Shown: positions 23,192 to 34,655, counted from the first letter of the stretch. The stretch is DNA of 43,717 nucleotides from Neoconidiobolus thromboides FSU 785 (GCA_025603075.1 MU626425.1:1-43717); one strand, 5' to 3'. Notes: a model not told the origin generated them from the letters alone. A program made the numbers and translations.

Positions 23192-23218
23192 GATTAGTAA
23201 TTAAATGATGACATAATC
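23192..23218 (+). promoter_or_regulatory. Yap1/AP-1-like element upstream of GST 3
   Basis: GATTAGTAATT (TTAGTAA 23194-23200) followed by TGACATAATC from 23209. It is nearly the same as in the GST 1 promoter although the surrounding sequence differs, about 100 bp before the ATG. Confidence 0.6.
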
Positions 23219-23299
23219 AAATGATAAGTGATGGTATAAAAAATATATAAACTCAAAATAAAGAACTAAATGTTAAGAATTTCAAAACTATATTACAAA

Positions 23300-24228
23300 A
23301 TGTCAGAAGCTAAAATTACCTTATACACCGTTGGTAGGTCTACAATTTGACATGAAGCTAATAAAATTAACTTTATATTAGGTACTCCAAATGGTCACAA
23401 AGCAAGTATTGCTTTAGAATTATTAAATATTCCATACAAAGTACATAAGATTTCATTTGCTGATAACGAACAAAAACAGGACTGGTTTTTAAAGATTAAT
23501 CCAAATGGACGTATCCCAGCCATCGTTGATCACTCCAACAATGATTTTGCTGTATTTGAGTCAGGTGCTATCTTATTATATCTTGCAGATAAATATGATC
23601 CAGAACATAAACTATTACCAAAAGACGATAAATTGAAATCAGAAGCTATTCAATGGGTAAGTTAATTGTAGTTGATTTTAAAACTGATTTTAATAAGATT
23701 ATTAGTTGATGTGGCAAATGGGTGGACTTGGACCAATGATGGGACAGGCTAATCACTTTGCGCGTTATGCTCCAGAAAAGATTGAATATGGTATTAATCG
23801 TTATCAAAATGAAAGTAAGAGATTGATTTCAGTAAGTAGTTTTTTCAAATTGGCTTGTATTATGTATTAATTCTTTTTTCAGGTCCTTGAAACGCGTTTA
23901 CAAGGTAGGAACTATTTAGTTGGTGATACACCTACTGTTGCTGATATTTCATCTTTCCCTTGGTAAGTTATTTATAGTTTAGTTAAAGTATTAAAATTGA
24001 TTAAATTTCAGGGTACGTGGTGCACTTTGGGCAGGTGTTGCATTAGATAGCTATCCAAATGTTAATTCATGGTTAGATAGATTAGAAAAAATCGATTATG
24101 TACAAAGAGGTTTAGATGTACCAGAGAAAAATACATTAAAAGAAATGTTAAAGGATTCTAAATTAGCAGAACAAAAAGCAAAGGAAGCTTCTGCTTGGAT
24201 TTTGAAGAATCAACAAGAACAAAAATAA
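23300..24228 (+). CDS. Ure2-like glutathione S-transferase, copy 3
   Basis: Five exons: 23300-23333, 23382-23656, 23706-23831, 23883-23962 and 24012-24228, giving 243 residues. It has the TPNGHK glutathione motif, [56 protein letters not shown] and [17 protein letters not shown]. The C-terminal tail is four residues shorter than in copies 1 and 2. Bases 23541-23722 are identical to 15436-15617 of GST 1, spanning late exon 2, all of intron 2 and the first codons of exon 3. Earlier parts of exon 2 are also closer to copy 1 than to copy 2. Expected role: glutathione-dependent disulfide reductase or peroxidase of the cytosol. The shared promoter element suggests joint induction with the other two. 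Confidence 0.92.
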
Positions 24229-24566
24229 GCCATGTTTATTGCTGTGTTAATAATGTATGTTTCAAAATGGTTTCTACTTAGAAATAAATGAAGTTGCTTT
24301 GAACATATTGTTTTTTCAATTGAAAGTGCAAGACTGGTTTCCTATTATTCAGTTTTTTCTATCTTTTCTAAAGTTAATAAATGATTGATAAGCTATTAGG
24401 TCAAGAATTAATATTTTTTCAAGTATTGACAAATATTCCATATTATTCTATCATTTTGTTAAAACATTACAAGTATTTACACAAAAAATTCTTTTTAATG
24501 ATTATTAAATCACATCCAAAATCTAGTACAAGGAAATGAGTGTCTTTGCATAAAGGGTTTAAAGTA

Positions 24567-24667
24567 TGGGGGTGTTTTTTTGTGTTTAAGAATTTTACTA
24601 ACAATCTTTCCACTCAAATAGTGCTTAAAAAATGAAAAAAATAATGAAATCAAAAAAAACACTCCCG
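24567..24667 (-). mobile_element. TA-flanked short TIR element, copy 13 (tandem with copy 14)
   Basis: A 101-bp reverse copy, ends TGGGGGTGTTTTTTTG and AAAAAACACTCCCG, flanked by TA on both sides; the right TA is followed directly by the TA of copy 14. Confidence 0.88.
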
Positions 24668-24671
24668 TATA

Positions 24672-24770
24672 TAGGGATGTTTTTTTTTGTTTAAGAATTT
24701 TACTAACAATTTTTCCACTTGAATAGTATTTAAAAAATGGAAAAATAATGAAATCAAAAAAACATTCCCA
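24672..24770 (-). mobile_element. TA-flanked short TIR element, copy 14 (tandem with copy 13)
   Basis: A 99-bp copy in the same orientation, separated from copy 13 only by TATA (24668-24671). Ends TAGGGATGTTTTTTTTTG and AAAAAAACATTCCCA, then TATATA. The two copies differ at several positions, so this is not a very recent tandem duplication. Confidence 0.88.
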
Positions 24771-25223
24771 TATATACAATCTAAACGCAAGGCTTATGGT
24801 AGTTGTCTACGGAGAAAACAATCGAAAGTGTAGTTTACTAGAGTGGGAGAATGATGTGGAAGGAGATGTTTTAATACTAATAAAGATTATCCTTATTATC
24901 GGAAGGTGGATATAACCAAAACAGCCTTTATAAAAGCTTACTAAAATAAATAGTCGATTTTTTTTTCTGAATACAAAATTTTAACCAGTTTTAGTTAATA
25001 ATATACTTTTATATTAATTCAAAGAATATTAAATAGAAGTAGAATACATATCAGTTTCTCATGAATAATCTCAAGTTTTTTGTGTAGAATACTCTGAGGA
25101 TAATTGACTGCAACTGTGAAAGTCATATTTTTCAGAACTATTATATTTAAAAGAAAACTCTATTCCAATCAAAAAACACTAATTAGATCAAAAATAGTTT
25201 TAAAGCTATTAAAGTTCAACTTA

Positions 25224-25323
25224 TGGAAAATGTTTTTTTGATCTCACTACTCTTCCATTTTTTAAGCGCTATTTAAGTGGAAAGATTGTTGGTAAAATTC
25301 TTAAACAAAAAAATACATCATCA
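25224..25323 (+). mobile_element. TA-flanked short TIR element, copy 15
   Basis: A 100-bp copy, TA at both sides, with a worn left end (TGGAAAATGTTTTTTTG) and right end (ATACATCATCA); the core is AAGCGCTATTTAAGTGG. Confidence 0.82.
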
Positions 25324-27140
25324 TATGCTGTTCTACTCTTTATTCAGAAATAAAAATTTAACTATAAGATAGAGATTAGTGTAGTAAACCATTTTACAAT
25401 ATGAGTTATTGCCAAATAGTGTACATTTAAACTCAAATAGTGAGGACTTTTTATAATTAATTCTTATTAAGCAAAAATAGATCCTTCATTAAAAATTAAA
25501 ATTTGCAATTATTATTCCAACCAATATCTACCCTTCTTTTTCTGTTAAAAGTAAATATTATTTATAACAAAACTTAGACTATAAAACCACATCTTCCACT
25601 TAACAAATATAAAGTCAATTTTTAATAAACCAATATACTTTTAATTTGAGTATAATATACTTTTTTAAATTTGTGATCTCATAAATGTAATCATTTATTA
25701 TAATTTAGAATAATTATATAGTTTACGTTTGTTATACAAAAATAACAAAATCAAAGGAAACTGTATTTAAATTAAAGAAGTGATAAATTTCTTCTTTATC
25801 AATCTGTATAATTAAATAATCTAGCTCACCAACTAGCTACTGTTATTTAATCTTACATCTAAACTTAATTTATTTAATTAAATTTATAATCTTTTTAATT
25901 AATTAGTTTATTATAATAATTCTAGTAACATCAGGAAATAGGCACTACTTTAAGGCAGTCTATTAATAATTCCAATACCAAGAAATAAAGCACCTTAAGC
26001 CCTTTAACTTACAATCTTTTATACGTCAACAGAAAATGCTATACGCCTAAATAATGAACCAGAGTGACTGTAGTTATCCTATTTTGAATTGAAAAAAAAT
26101 AAACTACAAAATTTTAAAATTAGAAGATTCGAACTTTTCTTTTTAAGTTAGCAGTAAATATGTTCCAATTATCAATCCCTGTATTCACATGATTTGGCTT
26201 ATTAGAACTTCATTGGTTCGGATGAACTTTTAGGCATTAAAGATACTAATAAAACTTGTCCTTAATAGGAAGTAAATTTTAATTTGACCAATCAATCCTA
26301 ATTTCATTTTAATATGTTTACTCTTGAGATAAGTCATGATCACTGAAATAAACTGGTAACATTTTTATTAAGCTTGGCAAAGATAGAAATGGTGGTTCTC
26401 GAGCTCTAATTAATTTTAAAAATAGATTAGTAATTAATAAGTAACTGCATTATTTTTTAAGCATTGGTACTATTTTTAAATGTCATTAGGTTAATTATAA
26501 ATGGTTTTAAATAAAATAGTGAAGATATAATTATTATAATTATAAATATTTTGTAACTTTAAACAATGGAAGAAATGAATATTGAATTTTAAGTTTTAAT
26601 AAGATTATAAATTAGCCTAATAATAAATTGTTAAGCCATAATCTAAGGCTGAAACGACGAACATTTAGTTATTAATTTTATGAAATTAAAAACTTTAAAC
26701 TAGGCTCAAGCTAACCATTTGAAACCAATAATTGTTAGCCAAATCTAGTAAAAATTGGAAAGCAAAAAAAGGATGGATTATTAACCAATTAAAACTAATC
26801 AAACCTTAGATAGCCGTTGATTTTCATTCACATTTGTTAATAAAATTGGACGATTTTTGCAATAGTAACTCCATTTTTGCAAGAATTCAATTCAATTATA
26901 GGCTTGAAATTCATTTGAATCACATTTTTTTTCAAAAAATTATTAATTTAGTTACTTCGATTTTTATTATACTTCTCTCATAATTTTAAAACAAGGCTTT
27001 TTATATTATCATTTAATAATTATTATAAATCTCAACTTAATCTTTTTTTCTTTTAAAAAATAATATATCTATAAGTTTCCAATTTCTATACTAGATTATT
27101 AAGTCTTCAACTATTATTGCAATAATATATATAAAAAAGA

Positions 27141-30100
27141 ATGAGCTTTCATAGCTTTAAAAGTTACTCCACTTATTTGAAACAAAAAGTTATCCATCAT
27201 ATTCCATTTTTAAGTCGATTTATAAAAGCGAATAATGATCTTGAGCGACCCAATTCGTTTATATTACGCTCCAAATCGCATCGAGGTAGTGATATAAGCC
27301 GAAAGATTTATATAAACTTAAGTCCCAATGATCGTAATGTAACTTCAGAAAGTAAAAAAAATGATAAAGTACCATTTAAAAATAATAAGATAGTGACCAC
27401 TAAATATACTTTATTGACTTTTATACCTAAGAATTTATTTGAGCAATTTCGAAGGGTAGCTAATTTATATTTTTTAGGCATGGCTATTTTACAATTAACT
27501 CCGGATTTTTTAATTTCAAATCCGGCTTTTGTTGTCTTACCTATTCTTACCGTTATTGCTATTACAGCTATTAAAGATGCTTTTGAGGATTGGAAACGTT
27601 GGCAAGCAGATAAAAAGTTCAATTCCACTCAAACAAATATTTTATCTAATTTTCACAATTATAACTATGATGATACTGATAAAATCCATTGGTATACACC
27701 TTTACTCAAACCATTTAAAAAATTAAGCCATTTGTTTTCTGGTTCTCCTTCACCTTCTTTAGTAGAATCTGGTTCTGGATTATTTAAACCTGTATTTGAT
27801 CAAGTATTATGGGAAGATGTTCGAGTAGGTGATATAATTCGTATTAAAAAAGATGAAAGTATACCAGCAGATATTTTATTATTATCAAGTAGTGAACCAG
27901 ATGGTGAATGTTATATTGAAACTAAAAATTTAGATGGAGAAACTAATTTAAAACCTCGAAGTTCTATTAAAGAAACTAGTCATTTAAGAGAAGCTTCAGA
28001 TTGTTCTAGATTACAAGGTATTATTGATTGTGGAGCACCAACTTCAAATTTATTTGTATTAAATGGTTCTATTTCTTTAATTGATTCACCCGAACATGAA
28101 TATGATCCGTTAAATACTAATTCTAGTATGGATTTTCGTTTATCTTCCTTAGCTGGTAAACCTATTCCATTTTCAATTAAAAATATATTATTACGTGGTT
28201 GTACTGTTAAAAATACGGATTATGCAATTGGTATTGTATTATATACGGGAGGAGATACTAAGATTATATTAAATTCATCAAGAACCCCATCTAAAAGATC
28301 CAAAATTGAAAAAATGATGAATAAACAAGTTATGGCTTCATTCTTTTTATTAGTTATATTAGCACTCGTCGTTTCTATTGGTTATGGGATTATTGCTCAA
28401 AAATGGATTGGTACTCCAGTTGCTTTATTATTCGGTTTCCCAACAGAACAATTATTTTATAATTCATTTGTAAATTTTTGGGGTAGTTTAATTTTATTAC
28501 AAAATTTTATACCTGTTTCTTTATATGTCTCAATTGAATTTGTAAAATCTTGGCAGGTAAATTTATTTATTAATTTATAATTCTAATTATTAATTATTAA
28601 TTCTAAATTTTAGGCTTTTTTTATTTATGAAGATATTGAAATGTATCATGAACCTACTGATTCTTTATGTATACCTAAATCTTGGAATTTATCTGATGAT
28701 TTAGGTCAAGTAGAATATGTATTCTCAGATAAAACAGGAACATTAACAAGAAATATAATGGAATTTAAAAAGTGTTCAATTAACGGTAAAATTTATGGCT
28801 TAGAAATTCCAGGCAAAGAAAGTGAAATTGGAAAGAGATTATCTAAAAGAATAAGTAAAAGAGCAACACATCAACAAAATAGTTCTACAACAGATCCAAA
28901 ATTAATTCAAACTTTCTTTTCTAAAATGAAAAATTTATTTACACCCAAATATGCTAATTTAGATCCAAAAAAAGTTACTTTTGCTGATCCTAATTTATAT
29001 GACGATTTGGCTAAAAAAGATGATCAAGCGGATGCAATCAAACAATTTTTTTTAAATTTAGCATTATGTCATACCGTATTAATAGAAACAGATAAAAGTT
29101 TAGCAACACAAGTGGAAGATAATAATAAAGAATTAATTTATAGAGCAGAATCACCAGATGAAAAAGCATTAGTATCAGCAGCAAAAGATTTAGGTTTTGT
29201 ATTTAAAAATAAAAATAAAGATATATTTGAAGTTGAAATGTTAGGACAAGAATATGAATTTGAACAATTAAATTTAATTGAATTTGATTCCACACGTAAA
29301 AGAATGTCTGTTATATTACAAAGACCAGCACCATGGAATGATATTATTGTATTTTGTAAAGGGGCAGATAATGTTATATTAGAAAGATTAGCACCTAATC
29401 AATCTGAATTAAAAGAAAGCACCTTAGCTCATATTAAAGAATTTTCAAGTATTGGATTACGTACATTATGTTTAGGTTATCGCATTATTACTAGAAATGA
29501 ATTTGATGAATGGAATGAAAAATATCGATCAGCACAAGCTAATAATCAAAACCGAGATGAAGAATTAGAAAAATTACAAGAAGAAATTGAAGCTGATTTA
29601 ATATTAATGGGATCTACAGCAATTGAAGATAAATTACAAGAAAAAGTACCAGAATGTATTGAAGCTTTACGTAAAGCAGGGATTAAAGTATGGGTATTGA
29701 CTGGGGATAAAATGGAAACAGCAATTAACATTGGATTTGGTTGTTTATTGTTAACACATGAAATGAAGATATGGACAGTTAATTCAGGTACTATAAAAGA
29801 AATCCAAGATAATTTTAATCATGTAGTTAATCAAATTGGACCAATCAATCAAATCACAGGTCAACATGCTATTGTTATTGATGGATTAGCATTAAAAGGG
29901 ATTATTGATTCAAGAGAAAGTATGAATAAATTAATTGAATTAGCACCTTATTTTAGATCAGTAATATGTTGTCGTACATCCCCATTACAAAAAGCACAAG
30001 TAGTAAGAATTATTAAAAAAGGACATAAAGCATTAACATTGTCTATTGGTGATGGAGCTAATGATGTTTCAATGATTCAAGAAGCTCATGTTGGTGTTGC

Positions 30101-31174
30101 TATTGCTGGTGAAGAAGGGTTACAAGCTTCAATGGTTTCAGATTACACCATATCTCAATTTAAATTTTTAAAAAATTTATTGTTAGTTCATGGTCAATTT
30201 TCATATCATCGAATTAGTGAGATGATTTTATGTTTTTTTTATAAAAATATTGTTTGGACAATGGCTTCATTTTGGTATCAATTTTATTGCAGGTATAATA
30301 TAATATAATATAATATAATAGAATATAATAATAATAGAATGTAATAGAATAATAATAATATGATATATTATTATTATTACTATTCTATTCTATTATTATT
30401 ATAGTTATTATTATTTTAATTACTATTTACTAATTTTATTCTTTATTTTTAGTTTTTCATCCAATTTATTTTTTACATATACATTTATACCTTTATATAA
30501 TATGATATTTACTGTAGCACCTGTTGTTATATTAGGTAATTATAAATAATTAAATTAATAATAAATATATACTAATTATTAACTTTAATAATCAAATAGG
30601 AACAATGGATCAAAGATTAACATATGATTATTTAATGGATTATCCAGGAATATATAAATTAGGAATCAAAGGCAAATTTTTTAATCATAGGTTATTTTGG
30701 ATTTATATATTAGATGGCATTTATCAATCATTAATATGTTTTTTCGGCTATTTCTTTTTATTTGATGATCAAACTCCTATGATGGATGGACGTAATGCTT
30801 CTGATTTAGAATTTTCTTCTGCTACTGCTGTATTAGTAGTTATTGTAGCTAATCTATTTGTTATTATGCATACTAGATATTGGTCTTGGTGGGTTCATTT
30901 TTGGGGATACGCATCTATGTTGTTTGTATTTGCTTTAATTATCGTTTATTCCTTTTTCCCTGGGGAATATTATTATGTAGGTTTAAGAATGTTTTCTGCT
31001 TGTCCTTCTTTTTGGTTGGCTATTCCATTGATTATTGTGGCTTCTTTATTGCCTCGATTTATTTTCTTTTATATTAAGATTACTTATTTCCCAGATGATT
31101 TAGATTTAGTTAGAGAAATTAAACAAATGAATAGATTGGAAAAGAGGCGAAGTGAAAAACAAAGTCAAAGTTAA
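27141..31174 (+). CDS. P4-ATPase, phospholipid flippase (Dnf1/Dnf2-like)
   Basis: Four exons, 27141-28556, 28614-30292, 30453-30535 and 30600-31174, giving 1250 residues. P4-ATPases flip phospholipids from the outer to the cytosolic leaflet of plasma and Golgi/endosomal membranes, usually with a Cdc50 partner. Seen in order: KYTLLTFIPKNLFEQFRR before helix 1; the actuator-domain DGETNLK loop (Asp265); PVSLYVSIEFVK in helix 4; the phosphorylated Asp511 in FSDKTGTLTRN; nucleotide-domain residues around AESPDEKALVSAAK; VWVLTGDKMETAINIG; IGDGANDVSMIQEAHVGVAI; and the C-terminal helices with FDQ-like MDQRLTYDY. The spelling CYIETKNLDGETNLK and the length suggest the Dnf1/2 or ATP10 branch. Intron 3 (160 nt) is three times the usual length and consists of AATAAT-type palindromic repeats. 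Confidence 0.93.
30293..30452 (+). repeat. palindromic microsatellite filling flippase intron 3
   Basis: The 160-nt intron is almost entirely AATAT/AATAG/AAT repeats followed by their complement TATT/ATTATT, so its RNA could fold into a long hairpin between donor and acceptor. The splice joins on both sides are in phase with the conserved protein. Confidence 0.7.
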
Positions 31175-31500
31175 AGATTAACTAAGATTTATAATAAGAG
31201 TAACTAATTCTCGATGTTACTTTTTTAAAGAACGAATTTAAAGAATATAACCTTTTATTCTTTTATTATTAATATCTTTTTTCTTTCTGTAATGTTTTTT
31301 TCAAGGTTTGAACATAAGTTTTATAATCTTTAAAGTTTCAAATTTTAATTAAAGTTTTATTTTTTTTTATTTTTTATTTTTTTTTATTTTTTTTATTTTT
31401 TTTATTTTTTTTATTTTTTTTATTTAATAATAATAATAATAATAATAAAACTGATTTTATATAATTGAACTAATTTTATTAAAGTTCTAATATCATTTAA
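31175..31500. other. convergent 3' region with T-rich and AAT microsatellites
   Basis: Between the convergent stops of the flippase and the SWIB gene. It contains T-runs interrupted by single A (about 31345-31425) and an AAT repeat (about 31426-31448). No gene seen. Confidence 0.7.
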
Positions 31501-32390
31501 TTAACTCTCTACACTGTTATTCTCTCCATTTCCATTTACTACATTTGTTTTATTAAAAAATTCAAAATTAATTTCCTCTTGTAACTTTTGCATTTCGTCC
31601 TCGGATAACTTAGTTAAATGAGGTCCAATTAATTTACTCATTTGAAATGAAGTAATACTATCTAATTCAAATAATTCTTTTAATTGTTCATCACAATTAA
31701 TTTTTCGGCCATCTTTAGGATCTTGTAATTGATGTTTTTTAATATAAACCCATAATTCTTTAATAACTCCTGTTCTAGGAAGCTAAAACAAAACAAAACA
31801 AAAGAGAAAGAAATATTAGTTGAATGTCATTTGTTTGATAATAATAATAAAATAAATAAATAAATAAAATAGTAAATAATAAATTATTAACTTACTCTAT
31901 CATGATTCAATAACTTTGCTAATTTAGGGGATAGTATTTGTGGTGCATTAAAGCCATTTAACTTTTTAGGTCCATCATTACTAACTTTTCTTTTCTTCTT
32001 TTCTTTTTTACCAGTCTTTGTTTTCTTAGTCATCTTGAGTTTGCTTCCTTTTTTTCTTTTTTTATCTTCTATTAATTCTGAAAGTTCACTAGAGCTATTA
32101 TCTTCTTCTGCTGCTTCGGGTTCTGCTTCTTCTGAAGGTTGAAGTGCCATAAATTTACTTTCAATTAAAGAGTTTAGGGATGATTTTATATCGTCGATAG
32201 AAGTGATGTTATACTTTTGTTGAAGGTATTGACGTACTTTTTTGGTACTAATGGTAGAGAGATCACTATTTTTAAGGAATTCTAAAATAAGATTAATTAA
32301 TTAATTGTTTGTTTCTTATGTTCTTATATCTTATTTACCTTGTATGCTTCCCCCATATAATTGTTCTAAGTTATTATCGCTATCAGCCAT
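31501..32390 (-). CDS. SWIB/MDM2-domain protein with DEK_C domain (Uaf30/Tri1-like)
   Basis: Three exons on the minus strand, 32339-32390, 31896-32281 and 31501-31782, giving 239 residues. After a short acidic start, residues about 18-61 form a DEK C-terminal-type domain (FLKNSDLSTISTKKVRQYLQ). A Glu-rich stretch and a strongly basic segment (KKRKKGSK, KKTKTGKKEKKKRK; a likely nuclear signal) follow at about 66-122. The SWIB domain covers about 129-205 (LSPKLAKLLNHDRLPRTGV, LWVYIKKHQLQDPKDGRKI, MSKLIGPHL). This order matches yeast Uaf30 and Tri1; Uaf30 belongs to the upstream activation factor of RNA polymerase I. Nuclear chromatin or rDNA transcription work is therefore the likely role. The second intron falls inside the SWIB domain. 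Confidence 0.9.
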
Positions 32391-32868
32391 TTTGCTGGAA
32401 TTTTGTTTTATACAAATTCAAAATTTATTTTAGTTTATATTTTATTTTATTTTATTTTATTTTATGATGATTTTTACAATTTATTCTATTACCTTAAGAA
32501 AAATCAGTTAAATTTTAAGAGTTGAATTTAATTGGTTTGAATTTAATTAATTAAAAACAAAGATAAAATAATGGATTATTTTATGGTTAATAATCTGGGG
32601 AATAAATCTCTAATAATACTTGATTTCATTTATTAATTTTATTATATATTTATTATATTAAAATGAGTTAGTTTAAAATATTATTAATTTATTATATATA
32701 TATATTATATATTTATATATTTATATATTTATTATGATTAAATTATTATAAAGTTAATAACCCTTATTTTAATAAAAACTTAATTCAACATAATAAATAA
32801 TCTAATAGGAGATAATAAAACCAATTCATTAGTACTAATTGTATTATTGATATATAAGATGGGGATAA
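32391..32868. other. intergenic with TTTTA and TATAT simple repeats
   Basis: Promoter of the SWIB gene on one side and the 3' end of the FIT gene on the other. TTTTA repeats lie at about 32440-32465 and TATAT repeats at about 32693-32735. No other feature seen. Confidence 0.6.
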
Positions 32869-33630
32869 TCAAATCTTTAAAGTGGGATAAACTACCAAAT
32901 AAGCAATTGCCCAAAAGAGAAAACCAAAGAAAATACCCGTAATTTTTTCTAATAAAGTATGAAAATAAACAGAAGTAATCATCAATAACCAAAGAAAGAC
33001 AGTTAATATACTTCTAGCAGTATAGATAATATATTTTTGAATTGTTTGAGAAGTTGATAATGTAGTATTCTGATTTAAATTAAATGTTCTTCTAGTAGGA
33101 TGATATAGTAATCGTCCAAATTCTTCCCATAAAAATAAGGAAGCATGAATTAATAATAAACAATGTCCCGATATTAAATGACCATTTTCAAGTGTAGAAG
33201 TGCCCAAAGTTTTACAATCCAATACATTTTTAATATTAGAAATAGTACACTTACCACCAGTAAAAAGAAATACTTGATCTCTAAAAGAAGTACCTGAGTA
33301 AATTCGTTGCGTTAATAAAACCCAATAAACTGTTGCTGCTAACCATTTTAATAACATTGTTTTTTGAAATTTATTTTGAGAATATTGAATCAAATTTAAA
33401 CTAAAAAATATTAAACTTGCCCAACCCCACGCATTCTTAGCAAAAATTTGATTGATTGGGTTATTACTCTTTGTAAACCAATTTTTTTCTTCCTTACCAA
33501 TGAGTTCGGTAAGGATGGCTAATACTAATGGTATAATACCATATAAAAAAAACATAAATAAACGACGGGTTTGAATCTCTTCTGGCTTTGTTGTTATAAA
33601 GTTACTACCTCGCTTCTTTGTTATTACCAT
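32869..33630 (-). CDS. FIT family protein (Scs3/Yft2/FITM2-like), ER lipid-droplet biogenesis
   Basis: A single exon of 253 residues with about six hydrophobic segments. FIT proteins are ER membrane enzymes that cleave acyl-CoA and are needed for normal lipid-droplet budding. The two catalytic histidine motifs are visible: His156 in LISGHCLLLIHASLFLWEE and His224 in VYFHTLLEKITG. A membrane hairpin precedes them (IFAKNAWGWASLIFF). The start MVITKKRGSN gives a basic cytosolic N-terminus; no upstream in-frame ATG improves it. Length is close to that of human FITM2. No introns. Confidence 0.88.
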   Translation of the reverse strand: MVITKKRGSNFITTKPEEIQTRRLFMFFLYGIIPLVLAILTELIGKEEKNWFTKSNNPINQIFAKNAWGWASLIFFSLNLIQYSQNKFQKTMLLKWLAATVYWVLLTQRIYSGTSFRDQVFLFTGGKCTISNIKNVLDCKTLGTSTLENGHLISGHCLLLIHASLFLWEEFGRLLYHPTRRTFNLNQNTTLSTSQTIQKYIIYTARSILTVFLWLLMITSVYFHTLLEKITGIFFGFLFWAIAYLVVYPTLKI

Positions 33631-34655
33631 TTTCCTTTCTACTTTTGTTATTATGGATTGTATAATAGGTTCTGTTTTGTTTTTAAAAGTTAATAAACTT
33701 TTACTTTTTATTCTTTATCTTATTTTTTGTAAAAAGTGTGATGTTGGGATGAGATCATTTGAAGCTTTTTTTCAAGCAGAATCGAAAGTTTCTAAATTGA
33801 TTGGTGGAGGAAGACACTTTATTCGTAAGATTTTAATTTCCACGGTATCAATTATTTGCTTGTAATCAAATTTTCTATTCTATTAAAATAGTCCGAAATA
33901 ATAAAAATTGATATTATTAACAATATTGCGTTATTTTATAAACTATTTTATATTAATATTAAATTTTTTAAATGCAAAATGTTTATTATTTTTTTGTTAT
34001 TAATCAAGTTTGATATCTGAAAAGTTGATTAAATTGATCAAATTAATAGTGGGTATTTTGTTTCAAATTAATTTAAAGTATGTCTATAAAATACACAATT
34101 TAGGATAAGTGAAGTATACATAGAAATTATAATAAAATAGGAATTAAACTATTAAACTTATAATTACTGAATAGAATGGACTTTAGTTATATAATTCAAC
34201 TATAATTTAATAAGTTAAGCTATTAGGGATGTTTTTTTTGATTTCATTATTTTTCCATTTTTTAAGCGTTATTTGAGTGGAAAGATTATTAGTAAAATTC
34301 TTAAACACAAAAAAACATCCCCGTTATTTTATTTTATTTCTGTCCTTTGGTCACTTATCCTATAGTTACAATTAGTAGAATATATACGTTGACTGTTCCT
34401 TAATAAACTTTAAAGTTATTAAACTCATTCAAAACAATACTTGTAAAATAGTAAATCAATATCATAAAAATAACAACTAAATAAAAAATGGTATCACCTT
34501 TTAAGTAGCCACTTATTTAATTTATTTTCGAATACATTAATTTATGGTATCTCTCAATATATAAAAAAGAAAATTATAACGCTTCAGCCTTTAAAGTAAT
34601 TAGTTTTTATAATCATCAAAAATTAAAACAAAAACTTACAATAACTCCAAATCAT
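33631..34655. other. intergenic, one TIR element
   Basis: The FIT promoter region and the 3' flank of the COP9-like gene, both minus strand. One inverted-repeat element lies at 34223-34323. A plus-strand frame starting at 33653 runs antisense to the FIT leader and has no conserved features. A donor-like complement near 34636 may be chance. Confidence 0.55.
34223..34323 (+). mobile_element. short TIR element, copy 16
   Basis: A well-kept copy: left TTAGGGATGTTTTTTTTG, core AAGCGTTATTTGAGTGG, right AAAAAAACATCCCCG. TA precedes it; the right flank is TTA. Confidence 0.88.

Larger units (their letters stand above)
20672..23299. other. intergenic, two TIR elements
   Basis: About 2.6 kb with two inverted-repeat elements (21134-21234 and 21478-21576). 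A short minus-strand frame at 22591-22791 (66 codons) lies in a slightly less A+T-rich patch but shows no recognisable motif. The final 110 bases are the GST 3 promoter, with a TATAAAAAATATATAA box near 23235. Confidence 0.55.
24229..27140. other. intergenic, three TIR elements, otherwise empty
   Basis: About 2.9 kb. Two inverted-repeat elements sit almost back to back (24567-24667 and 24672-24770) and a third lies at 25224-25323. From about 25330 to 27100 I find nothing: no frame with codon structure, no repeat copy and no RNA gene. The final stretch is the flippase promoter. Confidence 0.55.

Noticed and set aside
24510-24779. Minus-strand open frame of 89 codons with two similar halves
   Set aside because: It is the translation of the two adjacent inverted-repeat elements; the internal similarity is the repeat itself.
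33653-33865. Plus-strand frame of 70 codons just upstream of the FIT gene
   Set aside because: Antisense to the FIT leader and promoter, Phe/Leu-rich, without conserved features.
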